Shown here in pieces: positions 25,534-33,688 of a stretch of DNA of 38,578 bases. The translations under genes were made by a program, and so were the position numbers. Under the pieces are notes generated by a model. It had not been told where the DNA came from. It saw only the letters and a program-made list of their open reading frames with translations, and searched no databases. Location: the NCBI GenBank assembly GCA_001788495.1, contig MGCF01000048.1, positions 1 through 38,578 of the forward strand. Direction: 5' to 3'. Source of the stretch: Candidatus Rokubacteria bacterium RIFCSPLOWO2_02_FULL_73_56. GTDB taxonomy: Bacteria > Methylomirabilota > Methylomirabilia > Rokubacteriales > CSP1-6. Each line of letters starts with the position of its first letter. Positions within the stretch are counted from its first letter, which is position 1.

Positions 25534-25547
25534 CGTATCCGGATACG
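25534..25547. promoter_or_regulatory. 14-bp perfect palindrome (CGTATCCGGATACG)
   Basis: Lies 35 nt after the acyl-CoA synthetase stop and about 55 nt upstream of the sigma-54-like site. It is too symmetric and loop-free to be an efficient terminator, so an activator or repressor binding site is more likely. The activator is unknown. Confidence 0.4.
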
Positions 25548-25601
25548 CCGCCGGCCGGCCGGGGACGCTCCTAAAGTTCTGTTTTCTCTGCCCTGGGATC
25601 C

Positions 25602-25617
25602 TGGCCCCGCAATTGCT
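25602..25617 (+). promoter_or_regulatory. Candidate sigma-54 promoter (-24/-12)
   Basis: TGGCCCCGCAATTGCT matches the sigma-54 pattern TGGCAC-R-N4-TTGCW except at A (C here) and R (C here); the GG and GC doublets are correctly spaced. It would start a transcript near 25629, about 40 nt before the Tim44-like ATG. AT-rich sequence (TAAAGTTCTGTTTTCTC) lies just upstream. No sigma-54 activator gene is in the window. Confidence 0.45.
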
Positions 25618-25667
25618 GCTCCCACGAGTGAGCTGTCAGGTGACGACGCCGGCTCAGGGGGTGGACC

Positions 25668-26543
25668 ATGAAGCGTGTGGCCTCGCTCGCACTCGTCGCC
25701 CTCACGATGACGGCCTGGCTCGCCGTCGAGGCCGATCCGGCCTGGGCCGCCGTCCGCGGGTCCAGCGGTGGCGGGACGGGCTCCGACTCGGCGCCCGCCC
25801 GTCCCTCGAGCTCGTCGCATCTCGACGCGTCGTCGCACTACGCCCCGCCCCCCGCCCGCCTCTGGAGCGGCGTCGGCGGGGTCGTGGCCGGCGGGCTCCT
25901 GGGCCGGATGCTCTTCGGCGAGGGCGGCACCGGCGTCGGCCTCGGCCTCGTCGAGCTCCTGCTCGGCGCCGGCGGGCTCTACCTGGTCCTGTCGTTCTTC
26001 CGCCACGCGCGGGCGACGACGCCCGAGCCCGCGTACGCGACGGCGGGCGCGCCGGCGGATGCGCGCGCGGCCGCGCCGGTCGCGCCGAGCCCGCGCGTCG
26101 CGCGCCCGGGCACGCGGCGGGAGGAGATCCCGGCGCTCGACCGTGCGGGCCTCGCCGACGCCGCGCGCGCGCTGTTCGTGGGCGTGCAGAGCGCGCTCGT
26201 GCTGAGGGACATGGGCATGTTCCGGAACCGGCTGACGCCCGAGATGCACGCGGCGCTCCAGGCGCGGTGCGACCGGCTGCGCGCCGCCCGGCAGTCGAAC
26301 CACATCGAGAAGATCGACATCACGGACGCCCGGGTGGAGGACGCGTGGCGGGAGCGGAAGCAGGAGTTCGCCACCGTGCGGCTCCGCGGCACGCTCTTCG
26401 ACTACACGCTGGAGGACGCCAGCGGCACGGTGCTCGAGGGCTCCAGGACCGACGCGCAGAGCTTCGAGGAGCGCTGGACGTTCACGCGGCCAGCCGGCAC
26501 GAGGCCGTGGCGGCTCGCGGAGATCGACGCGCCGGTGAGCTAG
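25668..26543 (+). CDS. Tim44-like domain protein, exported or membrane-anchored
   Basis: 291 aa. Signal peptide (ASLALVALTMTAWLAVEADPAWA), a Ser/Gly/Ala-rich linker, glycine-rich membrane segments (VGGVVAGGLLGRMLFG and LGLVELLLGAGGLYLVLSFF, about 65-108), and a C-terminal Tim44-like domain (about 165-290) with FRNRLTPEMHAALQ and ERWTFTRPAGTRPWRLAEID. Bacterial members of this family are often in membrane-biogenesis or envelope settings, but their function is poorly known. ATG is preceded by GGGGGTGG about 5 nt upstream. It lies behind a sigma-54-like promoter and its TAG stop is also the start of the next gene's -10 box. Confidence 0.85.
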   Translation: MKRVASLALVALTMTAWLAVEADPAWAAVRGSSGGGTGSDSAPARPSSSSHLDASSHYAPPPARLWSGVGGVVAGGLLGRMLFGEGGTGVGLGLVELLLGAGGLYLVLSFFRHARATTPEPAYATAGAPADARAAAPVAPSPRVARPGTRREEIPALDRAGLADAARALFVGVQSALVLRDMGMFRNRLTPEMHAALQARCDRLRAARQSNHIEKIDITDARVEDAWRERKQEFATVRLRGTLFDYTLEDASGTVLEGSRTDAQSFEERWTFTRPAGTRPWRLAEIDAPVS

Positions 26544-26546
26544 AAT
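26541..26546 (+). promoter_or_regulatory. -10 box (TAGAAT) 6 nt before the AsmA-like GTG
   Basis: TAGAAT uses the TAG stop of the Tim44-like gene as its first three bases, then ACCAGC, then GTG at 26553. There is no Shine-Dalgarno. This is another probable leaderless start. Confidence 0.5.
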
Positions 26547-26552
26547 ACCAGC

Positions 26553-28178
26553 GTGAAATGGCTCATCGGCGTCGCCGCGGCCCTCGTGGTCCTCGTCGTC
26601 GCCGCGGTGCTCGCGCTCCCGCTCCTCGTCGACACGCCGCGCGTCCAGGGGCTGATCGCCACCAGCGCCGCGCAGGCGCTCGGCCGCCCCGTCAGGTTCG
26701 CCTCGGTGTCGGTCGCGCTGTTGCCGCTGCCCGCCATCGAGCTCAGGGGGCTCGAGGTCGCCGAGGACCCGGCGTTCGGCACGACACCCTTCCTCAAGCT
26801 CGAGCGCGGGCGCGTGCGGCTGCGCCTGCGCGCGCTGCTCACGGGGCACGTGGAGTTCGGCGAGCTGCTCCTCGACCGGCCGGCGATCGCGCTCGTCCAG
26901 GGCGCGGACGGACGGTTCAACGTCGCGAGCCTCGGCGGCGGCGCCGCTGAGGTGCGCGGCCCCGCGCGTCCCGGGCGGGGCAACGGCGGCGCGGGCGGCC
27001 CGCAGGGCCCCGGCGCGGCGGCGCTCGGCTCGCGCCTCCGGATCACGCGCGGCGTCGTGACCTACACCTCGCGGGCGGCCCGAGGGCCGGCGGCACGCTG
27101 GCGGATCGAGGACCTCGACCTGACCCTCGCCAACGGAGGCCCTGCGCTCACCTTCGAGGGCGACGCGCGGCTCGCGCCCGGCGACGTGACGGCGAAGATC
27201 CGCGACGGCCGGCTGGCGCTCGACGGGCGGGGCCTGCTCGAGGCGCCGCTCGCCGCGCGCGTGACGCTCGCGGGCAAGGACGTGAGCGCGCTCGCCGCGG
27301 CCCTCGCGGGCCCGGCGACGGGGGTCGGGGGGCCGGTGCGGGGGACGCTCGCCGTCACGGGCACCCTCGGCGCGCCGCGCGCCACGGGCGACCTCGAGTT
27401 CGCGAGCCTGCGCGTCGCGCGCGTGAACGCCGCGTGCCCCGAGCCCAGGCGGCGCACGCTCGTGCTCGACGGCCTCACGCTCGCCGCCGCGTGGCAGGAC
27501 GGGCGGTTCACGGGCCGGCCCGTCACGGCGCGCCTCGCCGGCGGCACGCTCACCGCGAACCTCACTGCGGCCCTCGAGCGGGGCGGGCGCGTGCGGGTCG
27601 CCGCCCTCGCGATCAAGGCGCTCCCGATCGAGCGCGTGCTCGTCGACTTCCTGTGCCAGGGTTACGCGGTGGCGGGCCCGCTCGACCTCACGGGCGCGCT
27701 CGCGTTCAGCGCCGCGGACCCGTGGGGCACGCTCTCCGGGCCCGGCCAGCTCCGCGTCGGGCCCGGGCGCGTCGTCGGCGCGCAGGCGCTCCGCCTGATG
27801 GACGGCGTCGTGCGGGTGGGCGGCGCCGTGTCGGCGCTCCTCAGCGCCGACGTGCCCACGTCGCTCTTCGCCTCGCCGCTCGAGTTCGACTCGATCGCGG
27901 GCACCTACCAGATCGCGAACGGCGTGGCGACGACGCGCGACCTGCTCTACACGAGCCGCGCCATGAAGGTCGCCGTCGCGGGCGACTACGCGCTCGGCAC
28001 CGGCCGGATGAACCTCACGCTGCTCGTGAACCACGGACGCGGGGAGGTCAAGGCGATCGTCACCGGCACGGCCGCCGCGCCCTCGATCCGCGTCGTGCCC
28101 ACCTCGCTCCTCCGCGACGTCAGCCCCCAGCAGGTCGAGAGCGGACTGCAAGACCTGCTCCGCCGCTTCCGCCGCTAG
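26553..28178 (+). CDS. AsmA-family protein
   Basis: 541 aa. N-terminal membrane anchor (LIGVAAALVVLVVAAVLALPLLVD), then the AsmA N-domain signature (TSAAQALGRPVRFASVSVALLPLPAIELRGLEVAEDPAF), and a long repetitive beta-rich region ending in a C-terminal AsmA-like domain with LDFS-type AFSAADPWGTL. AsmA-like proteins sit in the inner membrane and periplasm and take part in lipid transport or outer-membrane assembly. GTG start 9 nt after the Tim44-like stop. It converges with a methyltransferase gene. Glycine- and alanine-rich stretches (about 130-155) are unusual but typical of high-GC bacteria. Confidence 0.9.
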   Translation: MKWLIGVAAALVVLVVAAVLALPLLVDTPRVQGLIATSAAQALGRPVRFASVSVALLPLPAIELRGLEVAEDPAFGTTPFLKLERGRVRLRLRALLTGHVEFGELLLDRPAIALVQGADGRFNVASLGGGAAEVRGPARPGRGNGGAGGPQGPGAAALGSRLRITRGVVTYTSRAARGPAARWRIEDLDLTLANGGPALTFEGDARLAPGDVTAKIRDGRLALDGRGLLEAPLAARVTLAGKDVSALAAALAGPATGVGGPVRGTLAVTGTLGAPRATGDLEFASLRVARVNAACPEPRRRTLVLDGLTLAAAWQDGRFTGRPVTARLAGGTLTANLTAALERGGRVRVAALAIKALPIERVLVDFLCQGYAVAGPLDLTGALAFSAADPWGTLSGPGQLRVGPGRVVGAQALRLMDGVVRVGGAVSALLSADVPTSLFASPLEFDSIAGTYQIANGVATTRDLLYTSRAMKVAVAGDYALGTGRMNLTLLVNHGRGEVKAIVTGTAAAPSIRVVPTSLLRDVSPQQVESGLQDLLRRFRR

Positions 28179-28208
28179 TCCTCCTCGGCGGAACTCGCCG
28201 GCCCCCGG

Positions 28209-28226
28209 GCCCGCCCCTCCGCGGGC
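28209..28226. terminator. Short convergent hairpin
   Basis: GCCCGC, 6-nt loop, GCGGGC, between the AsmA-like stop and the methyltransferase stop. No U-tract, so a weak call. Confidence 0.35.
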
Positions 28227-28227
28227 G

Positions 28228-29055
28228 TCAGCGGGTCGCGGTGAAGCGGCCGCCGCCCAGCTTGCCCGCCTCGACGAGGTCGACGAAGAAGGCGTAGAGC
28301 CGGTCGTACTCGCCGAAGCGCGCTTCGCCGAGCCGCGCCACGGTGTCCGCGCGCATCGCGCGGAACATCGCCAGCCGCGCGCGGAGGATGGGCCGCCACG
28401 CGTCGGACAGGTCCTCGGCCTCGACCGCGCCGAACCCGGCGCGGCCCAGCAGCGCGCGGTAGCCATCGAGCGTCTGGAGCGTGGTCGCGGCCATCCAGGC
28501 CCAGAGCTGCTCGCGCTCGCGGTCGCCGAGGCCCGGCCGGGCGACCCAGTCGGTGAACGCGAGTCGGCCGCCCGGCACGAGCACGCGGTGGCACTCCGCG
28601 AGGACCGCGAGCTTGGGCTCGACGTGCAGGAGGGCTTCCTGGCTGAGGCACGCGTCGAACGCGCCGGCGGCGAAGGGCAGGGCCGTCGCGTCGCCGCGAA
28701 TCGCCGCCACGCGCCCGGCCAGGCCCACGAGGCGGGTCAGACGGGCGCCGCCGGCGGCGCGCCCGGGGTGGAGCTCGAGGCCGACCACGCGGCAGCCGCG
28801 GCGGCTCGCGAGGAAGCGCGCGGGGCCGCCGAGGCCCGCGCACACGTCGAGCACCCGGCTGCGCGCGGTGACCCCGGCGCACCGGGCGAGCGCGTCCACC
28901 GCGTCGAGCCCGCCGTAGTGGTCCTGGTCGAAGTCGAAGAGCTCGTCGGCCGTGAGCGCGCCGTCGACGCCGCCGCGGCGCCGGGCGACGGCGGCCAGCA
29001 CCTGCGCCTCGCTGATCGGGTGGCGGTCGTAGAAGTCGACGACGCGGTCGGGCAT
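28228..29055 (-). CDS. SAM-dependent methyltransferase (class I), substrate unknown
   Basis: 275 aa. Rossmann motif I is RVLDVCAGLGGPARFLA, followed by GLELHPGRA (motif II region), RGDATALPF, EALLHVEPK and LVPGGRLAFTDW, as in UbiE/sarcosine-dimethylglycine type enzymes. The C-terminal part (about 175-275) contains AGFGAVEAEDLS. It would methylate a small molecule in the cytosol; the substrate is not deducible from neighbours. Start ATG 29055, with AAGGG just upstream; alternative upstream readings are low-complexity. It diverges from citrate synthase across a shared symmetric -10 sequence (29077-29083). Confidence 0.88.
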   Translation of the reverse strand: MPDRVVDFYDRHPISEAQVLAAVARRRGGVDGALTADELFDFDQDHYGGLDAVDALARCAGVTARSRVLDVCAGLGGPARFLASRRGCRVVGLELHPGRAAGGARLTRLVGLAGRVAAIRGDATALPFAAGAFDACLSQEALLHVEPKLAVLAECHRVLVPGGRLAFTDWVARPGLGDREREQLWAWMAATTLQTLDGYRALLGRAGFGAVEAEDLSDAWRPILRARLAMFRAMRADTVARLGEARFGEYDRLYAFFVDLVEAGKLGGGRFTATR

Positions 29056-29076
29056 CCCTTGAAGCGTCTCCCCGCG

Positions 29077-29083
29077 TATGATA
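29077..29083. promoter_or_regulatory. Symmetric TATGATA: shared -10 for divergent methyltransferase and citrate synthase genes
   Basis: Plus strand TATGAT, minus strand TATCAT, from the same seven bases. The plus transcript would reach citrate synthase (ATG 29126, with GAGGGA at 29115-29120), the minus one the methyltransferase. The in-frame ATG at 29078 lies inside it and is rejected as a start. Both genes here have leaders, unlike the leaderless group. Confidence 0.45.
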
Positions 29084-29125
29084 AAAGCAAACCCGGCCGT
29101 CACACCATCGCGGCGAGGGAAGCCC

Positions 29126-30256
29126 ATGAGCGGCGAGCACAAGGGGGGTCTCGAGGACGTCGTCGTCTCGACGTCGGACGTCTGCTTCATCGACGGCGAC
29201 GAAGGCCGCCTGGTCTACCGCGGCTACGACGTCAACGAGCTCGTCGAGCACTCGAGCTTCGAGGAGGTCGTCTACCTCCTCTGGCACGGCGGCCTGCCGA
29301 GCCGCAAGGAGCTCGACGCTCACCGGAAGGCGCTCGCGGCCACCGCCAACCGGAAGCTGCCGCCCAAGCTCCTCGGCATCCTGCGCGCGCTGCCGAAGCG
29401 GACGTCGCCGATGGAGGTGCTGCGCACCGGCGTGTCCGCGCTCTCGGCGTTCGACCCCGACGCGGCCGACAACTCGCGGGAGGCCACGCTGCGCAAGTCG
29501 ATCCGGCTGACCGCGCGGCTCCCGACGCTGGTCGCCGCCTGGGAGCGGATCCGCCGCGGCAAGGCGCCGGTGGCGCCGAACCCGCGCCTCGGGCTCGCGG
29601 CGAACTTCCTCGCCACGCTGAGCGGCACCCGGCCGAGCCCGCTCGCCGTGAAGACGTTCGACGTCGGGCTCATCCTGCACGCCGACCACGAGTTCAACGC
29701 CTCGACGTTCGCCGCACGCGTGACCGCCGCGACGATGTCCGACGTGCACTCCGCGATCACCTCCGCGATCGGCGCCCTCAAGGGCCCGCTCCACGGCGGG
29801 GCCAACGAGCAGGTCATGCGCATGGTCGAGCGGATCGGGACGCCCGCGCGGGCCGAGGGCTGGATCCGGCAGGCGCTCGCGGACAAGGCGCGCATCATGG
29901 GCTTCGGTCACCGCGTGTACCGCGTCGAGGATCCGCGCGCCAAGCACCTGCGCCGGCTGGCGACGGAGCTGGGCCGGCAGACCGGCGACACGAGCGACGT
30001 CGAGATCCTCGACATCGTCGCGCGCATCGTCTCCGGCGACAAGCGCCTCTTCCCGAACGTCGACTTCTACTCGGGCGCCGCGTACGCGTCGATGGGCATC
30101 CCGACCGACCAGTTCACGCCGGTCTTCGCCATGAGCCGGGTCGCGGGCTGGACCGCGCACGTCCTGGAGCAGCACGCGAACAACCGGCTGATCCGGCCGC
30201 GCTCGGACTACACGGGGCCGACGCACCTCGCCTACGTCCCGCTCGACCGGCGCTAG
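29126..30256 (+). CDS. gltA: Citrate synthase (or 2-methylcitrate synthase)
   Basis: 376 aa, the normal length for the type I/short citrate synthase of many bacteria. Catalytic motifs are present: LHADHEFNAST, GPLHGGANEQV (His) and MGFGHRVYR (His), plus VDFYSGAAY (Asp). It condenses oxaloacetate with acetyl-CoA (or propionyl-CoA). Short members of this family often accept propionyl-CoA, so methylcitrate synthase cannot be excluded. ATG 29126 is set by GAGGGA and begins a conserved MSGEHKGGLEDVVVSTS. GT2 starts 24 nt after the stop. Confidence 0.92.
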   Translation: MSGEHKGGLEDVVVSTSDVCFIDGDEGRLVYRGYDVNELVEHSSFEEVVYLLWHGGLPSRKELDAHRKALAATANRKLPPKLLGILRALPKRTSPMEVLRTGVSALSAFDPDAADNSREATLRKSIRLTARLPTLVAAWERIRRGKAPVAPNPRLGLAANFLATLSGTRPSPLAVKTFDVGLILHADHEFNASTFAARVTAATMSDVHSAITSAIGALKGPLHGGANEQVMRMVERIGTPARAEGWIRQALADKARIMGFGHRVYRVEDPRAKHLRRLATELGRQTGDTSDVEILDIVARIVSGDKRLFPNVDFYSGAAYASMGIPTDQFTPVFAMSRVAGWTAHVLEQHANNRLIRPRSDYTGPTHLAYVPLDRR

Positions 30257-30280
30257 GGCGGCCGGCGCGCCGCGCGGCGC

Positions 30281-31078
30281 ATGGGCGCGCGAGTCACGGT
30301 GGTGATGGTGGTGTTCGACGGGCTCGCGTTGACCCGCGCGTGCCTCGACAGCCTGCGCGCGACGGCCGAGCCGTTCCGCCTCGCCGTCGTGGACAACGGC
30401 TCGACCGACGGCACCGCCGAGCTCTTCGAGCGCTTCGCGTACCCGTTCCCGCTCGCGTTCGAGCGCCGCCCGGCGGGCGGCTCGGTCATCGCGGCGCTCA
30501 ACCGCGCCTGGCGCCTGGCGGACACCGAGGTCCTCTGTTTCCTGCACAACGACACGGAGGCGGTCGAGCCGCGCTGGCTCGCGCGGCTGCTCGCGGGGCT
30601 CGACGCGCCCGGCGCCGGCCTCGCCGGCCTCTACGGCGCCAAGCGGCTGCGGCGCGACGGCCGCGCCGTCGGCCGGACGATCGTCCACAGCCTCGCCGAG
30701 GGGCCGACCGTGCGCGCGCCGTGGGAGGAGGTGGCCTTCGTGGACTCGGTCTGCATGTGCCTGCCGCGGAGCCTCCTGGAGGACGTCGGCGGCTTCGACG
30801 AGGGCTACGGGTTCTACCACGGGCACGACCGCGACCTCTCGCTCGCCGTCCGCGAGCGGCGGCGGCGCTGCCTCGTCGTCCACGCCCCCTTCGTCCACCG
30901 CGGCGGCGGCACGCGCGCGCGGGACTTCGCGCGCGAGCCCGCACGCGAGCGCGACGACCTCCGGCTGCGCGACGCCGCGCTGGCGCGCTTCGCGGCCAAG
31001 TGGCGCCACCGGCTGCCGTGCGACGTGCGGTCCCCCGGGGCGCGCGTGCGCGAGTGGGTGAAGGCGAGGCTCGGGTGA
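30281..31078 (+). CDS. Family 2 glycosyltransferase
   Basis: 265 aa, GT-A fold. VVDNGSTDGTAELF is the typical nucleotide-sugar motif, LCFLHNDTEA is the DxD-like region, and the C-terminal FDEGYGFYHGHDRDLSLAVRE matches GT2 enzymes of the rhamnosyltransferase kind. No membrane helix, so it would act at the cytoplasmic face. Its stop overlaps the next gene's GTG (31075-31078). It begins a run of four coupled genes (GT2, Gfo/Idh, DapF-like, LOG). Acceptor and donor are unknown. Confidence 0.9.
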   Translation: MGARVTVVMVVFDGLALTRACLDSLRATAEPFRLAVVDNGSTDGTAELFERFAYPFPLAFERRPAGGSVIAALNRAWRLADTEVLCFLHNDTEAVEPRWLARLLAGLDAPGAGLAGLYGAKRLRRDGRAVGRTIVHSLAEGPTVRAPWEEVAFVDSVCMCLPRSLLEDVGGFDEGYGFYHGHDRDLSLAVRERRRRCLVVHAPFVHRGGGTRARDFAREPARERDDLRLRDAALARFAAKWRHRLPCDVRSPGARVREWVKARLG

Positions 31079-32238
31079 GGCCGCTCGGCGTCGGGCTCGT
31101 GGGCGCGCGCTTCGCCGCGGACCTGCACGCGGTCAACTACCGGCCGCTGCGGGGCGCGAAGGTGGAGCTGGCGGCCGTCTGCGCGCGAACGCGCGCCGAC
31201 GCGGAGGCCTTCGCCGCGCGCCACGGCATCCCGCGCGTCTTCACGGACTACCGGGCGCTCGTCGAGGCCCCGGACGTCGAGCTCGTGGACGTCTGCTCGA
31301 CGACCGACACGCACCACGCGATCGCCATCGCCGCGGCCCGCGCCGGCAAGCACGTGATCGTCGAGAAGCCGCTGACCGGCGCGTTCTGCGAGGGGACGGA
31401 GCCGCGGGAGGCGATGCTCGCGCAGGCGCTCGCGAACGCCGACGCCGTCCTCGAGGCCGTGGCGCGGGCCGGCGTGACGCTCTGCTATGCGGAGGACTTC
31501 GTCTACGCGCCGCCCGTCGCGAAGCTCCGGCGGCTCGTGGAGGCGAGCGACGGCGGGATCCTCGAGCTCCGGGCCGAGGAGAGCCACTCGGGCTCGCACG
31601 CCGCGTACGCCGCGCGCTGGCGGACGTCGGGCGGCGGCTCCCTGCTGCGGATGGGCTCGCACCCGGTCGGCGCGGTGCTGCACCTCAAGCACTGGGAGGG
31701 CCGGCGGCGCCACGGCCGGCCGATCCGAGCGCGCGCGGTCACCGCCGAGGTGGCGGGCCTCACGCGGCTGCCGTCGGTCGCGGGGCTGCGCCGGTACATG
31801 TCCACGCGGGCGGAGGACGTCGAGGACTGGGCGGTCGCCGTGATCACGTTCGAGGACGGCACGCTCGCGACGGTCCACTCGAACGACGTCACGCTCGGCG
31901 GCGTGCGCAACGTGGTGACCGCGTACCTCACGAACGCGGTCGTCCACGCGAACATCACCCCCAACACCACCGTCACCGCGTACGCGCCCGACGCCGCCGT
32001 GTGGGGCGACGAGTACATCAGCGAGAAGGTCGAGACGAAGGCCGGCTGGCAGTTTCCGAGCCCCGAGGAGGACTGGATGCGCGGCTACCCCCAGGAGCTG
32101 GAGGACTTCGTCGACGCCGTCCGCGAGCGGCGCGAGCCCCTGTCCGGGGCGCTGCTGGCCCGCGAGGTGGTCGAGGTGATCTACGCGGGCTACCTCTCCG
32201 CGGCGACGGGCCGGCGGATCGAGCTCGCGCGGCCATGA
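31075..32238 (+). CDS. Gfo/Idh/MocA-family NAD(P)-dependent oxidoreductase
   Basis: 387 aa. N-terminal Rossmann domain (GVGLVGARFAADLHAVNY), an IVEKPLTG motif (EKP with catalytic-region Lys), and a C-terminal alpha/beta domain with LRMGSHPVGAVLHLKHWEG. The family oxidises or reduces sugars, inositols and amino-sugars. GTG start overlaps the GT2 stop and its own stop overlaps the DapF-like start (ATGA, 32235-32238). The position next to a glycosyltransferase suggests sugar modification. No substrate can be assigned. Confidence 0.9.
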   Translation: MRPLGVGLVGARFAADLHAVNYRPLRGAKVELAAVCARTRADAEAFAARHGIPRVFTDYRALVEAPDVELVDVCSTTDTHHAIAIAAARAGKHVIVEKPLTGAFCEGTEPREAMLAQALANADAVLEAVARAGVTLCYAEDFVYAPPVAKLRRLVEASDGGILELRAEESHSGSHAAYAARWRTSGGGSLLRMGSHPVGAVLHLKHWEGRRRHGRPIRARAVTAEVAGLTRLPSVAGLRRYMSTRAEDVEDWAVAVITFEDGTLATVHSNDVTLGGVRNVVTAYLTNAVVHANITPNTTVTAYAPDAAVWGDEYISEKVETKAGWQFPSPEEDWMRGYPQELEDFVDAVRERREPLSGALLAREVVEVIYAGYLSAATGRRIELARP

Positions 32239-33098
32239 TCCCCTTCGCGAAAGGGCACGGCCTCGGCAACGACTACATCGTGCTGCGCGAGGCGGATCTG
32301 TCCGGGCCTCTGTCCACGCCGGCGATCGTGAGGATCTGCGACCGCAACCGGGGCGTCGGCTCCGACGGGATCCTGCTGCTCGTGCGGAGCGCGCGTGCGG
32401 ACTTCGGGCTCCGCATCTTCAACCCCGACGGGAGCGAGGCGGAGAAGTCCGGCAACGGCCTCCGGATCTTCGCGAAGTACCTCTGGGACCACGGCCACAC
32501 GAAGACGGCGACCTTTACGGTGGACACCAAGGGGGGCGTCGTCGAGTGCCGGTGCCACGTCCACGACGGCCGCGTCGGCTTCGTCACCGTGGAGATGGGC
32601 CGGGCGACGTTCCGCGCGCCGGAGATCCCGATGAGCGGCGCCGACCGGGAGGTCGTCGGCGTCCCGCTCCAGCTCGCCGACGGCACCGCGCTCTCGGTGA
32701 CGGCGGTCTCGGTGGGGAACCCCCACTGTGTCGTGTTCGTGGACCGGCTCGACGAGGCGGAGTGCCGCCGGCTCGGCCCGCTCGTGGAGCGCCACCCGGC
32801 GTTCCCCAACCGGACCAACGTCCAGTTCGCGCGCGTGCACGCGCGCGACGCGCTCGACATCCTCATCTGGGAGCGCGGCGCCGGGTACACGCTGGCGTCG
32901 GGCTCCTCGTCCTGCGCCGCGGCGGCGGCGGCGGTCCGGAACGGCCTGTGCGACCACGGCCGCGTCCGCGTCCGCATGCCGGGCGGCGAGCTCGTCATCG
33001 AGGTCCGCCCCGACTGGTCGCTCCGCCTCGCGGGGCCCGTCGAGGAGGTCTACCGCGGGACGCTCTCGGCGGAGTTCGTCGCGGCGCACCTGGCGTGA
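32235..33098 (+). CDS. DapF-superfamily protein with both catalytic cysteines replaced by serine
   Basis: 287 aa, normal DapF length. The fold signatures are clear: GHGLGNDYIVL, GSDGILLL, RIFNPDGSEAE, VGNPHCVVFV, and ERGAGYTLASGSSSCAA. In DapF the proton-transferring residues are Cys in CGNGLRC and ACGTGACA. Here they are Ser72 (KSGNGLRIF, codon TCC 32448-32450) and Ser222 (ASGSSSCA, codon TCG 32898-32900). So it is unlikely to racemise diaminopimelate by the standard two-cysteine route. It may be an isomerase of another substrate, a dehydratase-like relative or inactive. Start ATG overlaps the previous stop; its stop overlaps the LOG start. The genes around it are not lysine-synthesis genes. 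Confidence 0.9.
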   Translation: MIPFAKGHGLGNDYIVLREADLSGPLSTPAIVRICDRNRGVGSDGILLLVRSARADFGLRIFNPDGSEAEKSGNGLRIFAKYLWDHGHTKTATFTVDTKGGVVECRCHVHDGRVGFVTVEMGRATFRAPEIPMSGADREVVGVPLQLADGTALSVTAVSVGNPHCVVFVDRLDEAECRRLGPLVERHPAFPNRTNVQFARVHARDALDILIWERGAGYTLASGSSSCAAAAAAVRNGLCDHGRVRVRMPGGELVIEVRPDWSLRLAGPVEEVYRGTLSAEFVAAHLA

Positions 33099-33679
33099 GG
33101 CGCGTCTGCGTCTTCGCGGGCTCCTCGGCCGGCGCGCGGCCCACGTACGCCGCCGCGGCGCGCGCGCTCGGCGCGGCGCTCTGCCGGCGCGGGCTCGGCG
33201 TCGTGTACGGCGGCGGCTCGGTCGGGCTGATGGGGGTGCTGGCCGACGCGATGCTCGCCGGCGGCGGCGAGGTGATCGGTGTGATCCCCGACGGGCTGGC
33301 GACGCGCGAGCTCGCGCACCCGGGCGTCACCGAGATGCGCGTCGTCGGCTCCATGCACGAGCGCAAGGCCACGATGGCCGCGCTCGCCGACGCGTTCGTC
33401 GCGCTGCCGGGCGGGCTCGGCACGCTCGAGGAGACGCTCGAGATCCTCACGTGGGCGCAGCTCGGGATCCACGACAAGCCGATCGGCGCGCTCGACGTGG
33501 AGGGCTACTGGAACGGCCTCCAGCGCCTGCTCGCGCACGCGGTCGAGGAGGGCTTCGTGCGCCCCGAGCACGCCGCGCTCCTGCTCTTCGGCTCGGCGCC
33601 CGACGAGCTGCTGGACCGCCTCGCGGCGTGGCGCCCGCCGGGCTTCCGGCGCGCCTGGCTCGGTCCGGCTCAGACCTGA
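33095..33679 (+). CDS. LOG-family phosphoribohydrolase
   Basis: 194 aa. The LOG/TIGR00730 motif PGGLGTLEETLE is intact, with CVFAGSSAGARP at the start, YGGGSVGLMGVLADAML and GSMHERKATMA. Members split adenosine-type nucleotides (cytokinin riboside 5'-monophosphate or other NMPs) into base and ribose-5-phosphate. GTG start overlaps the DapF-like stop (GTGA). It closes the coupled GT2-Gfo/Idh-DapF-like-LOG set, which suggests a nucleotide or sugar-linked pathway, but this link is inference. It converges with a membrane protein gene across a repeat-rich gap. Confidence 0.92.
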   Translation: MRRVCVFAGSSAGARPTYAAAARALGAALCRRGLGVVYGGGSVGLMGVLADAMLAGGGEVIGVIPDGLATRELAHPGVTEMRVVGSMHERKATMAALADAFVALPGGLGTLEETLEILTWAQLGIHDKPIGALDVEGYWNGLQRLLAHAVEEGFVRPEHAALLLFGSAPDELLDRLAAWRPPGFRRAWLGPAQT

Positions 33680-33688
33680 GTGGACGGC

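Noticed and set aside
23862-28466. 1534-residue minus-strand open frame opposite the quinone oxidoreductase to AsmA-like region
   Set aside because: Low-complexity shadow of several real plus-strand genes with clear motifs.
32235-33098. Simple call of dapF for lysine or peptidoglycan synthesis
   Set aside because: Both catalytic cysteines are serine and no lysine-pathway genes are near.
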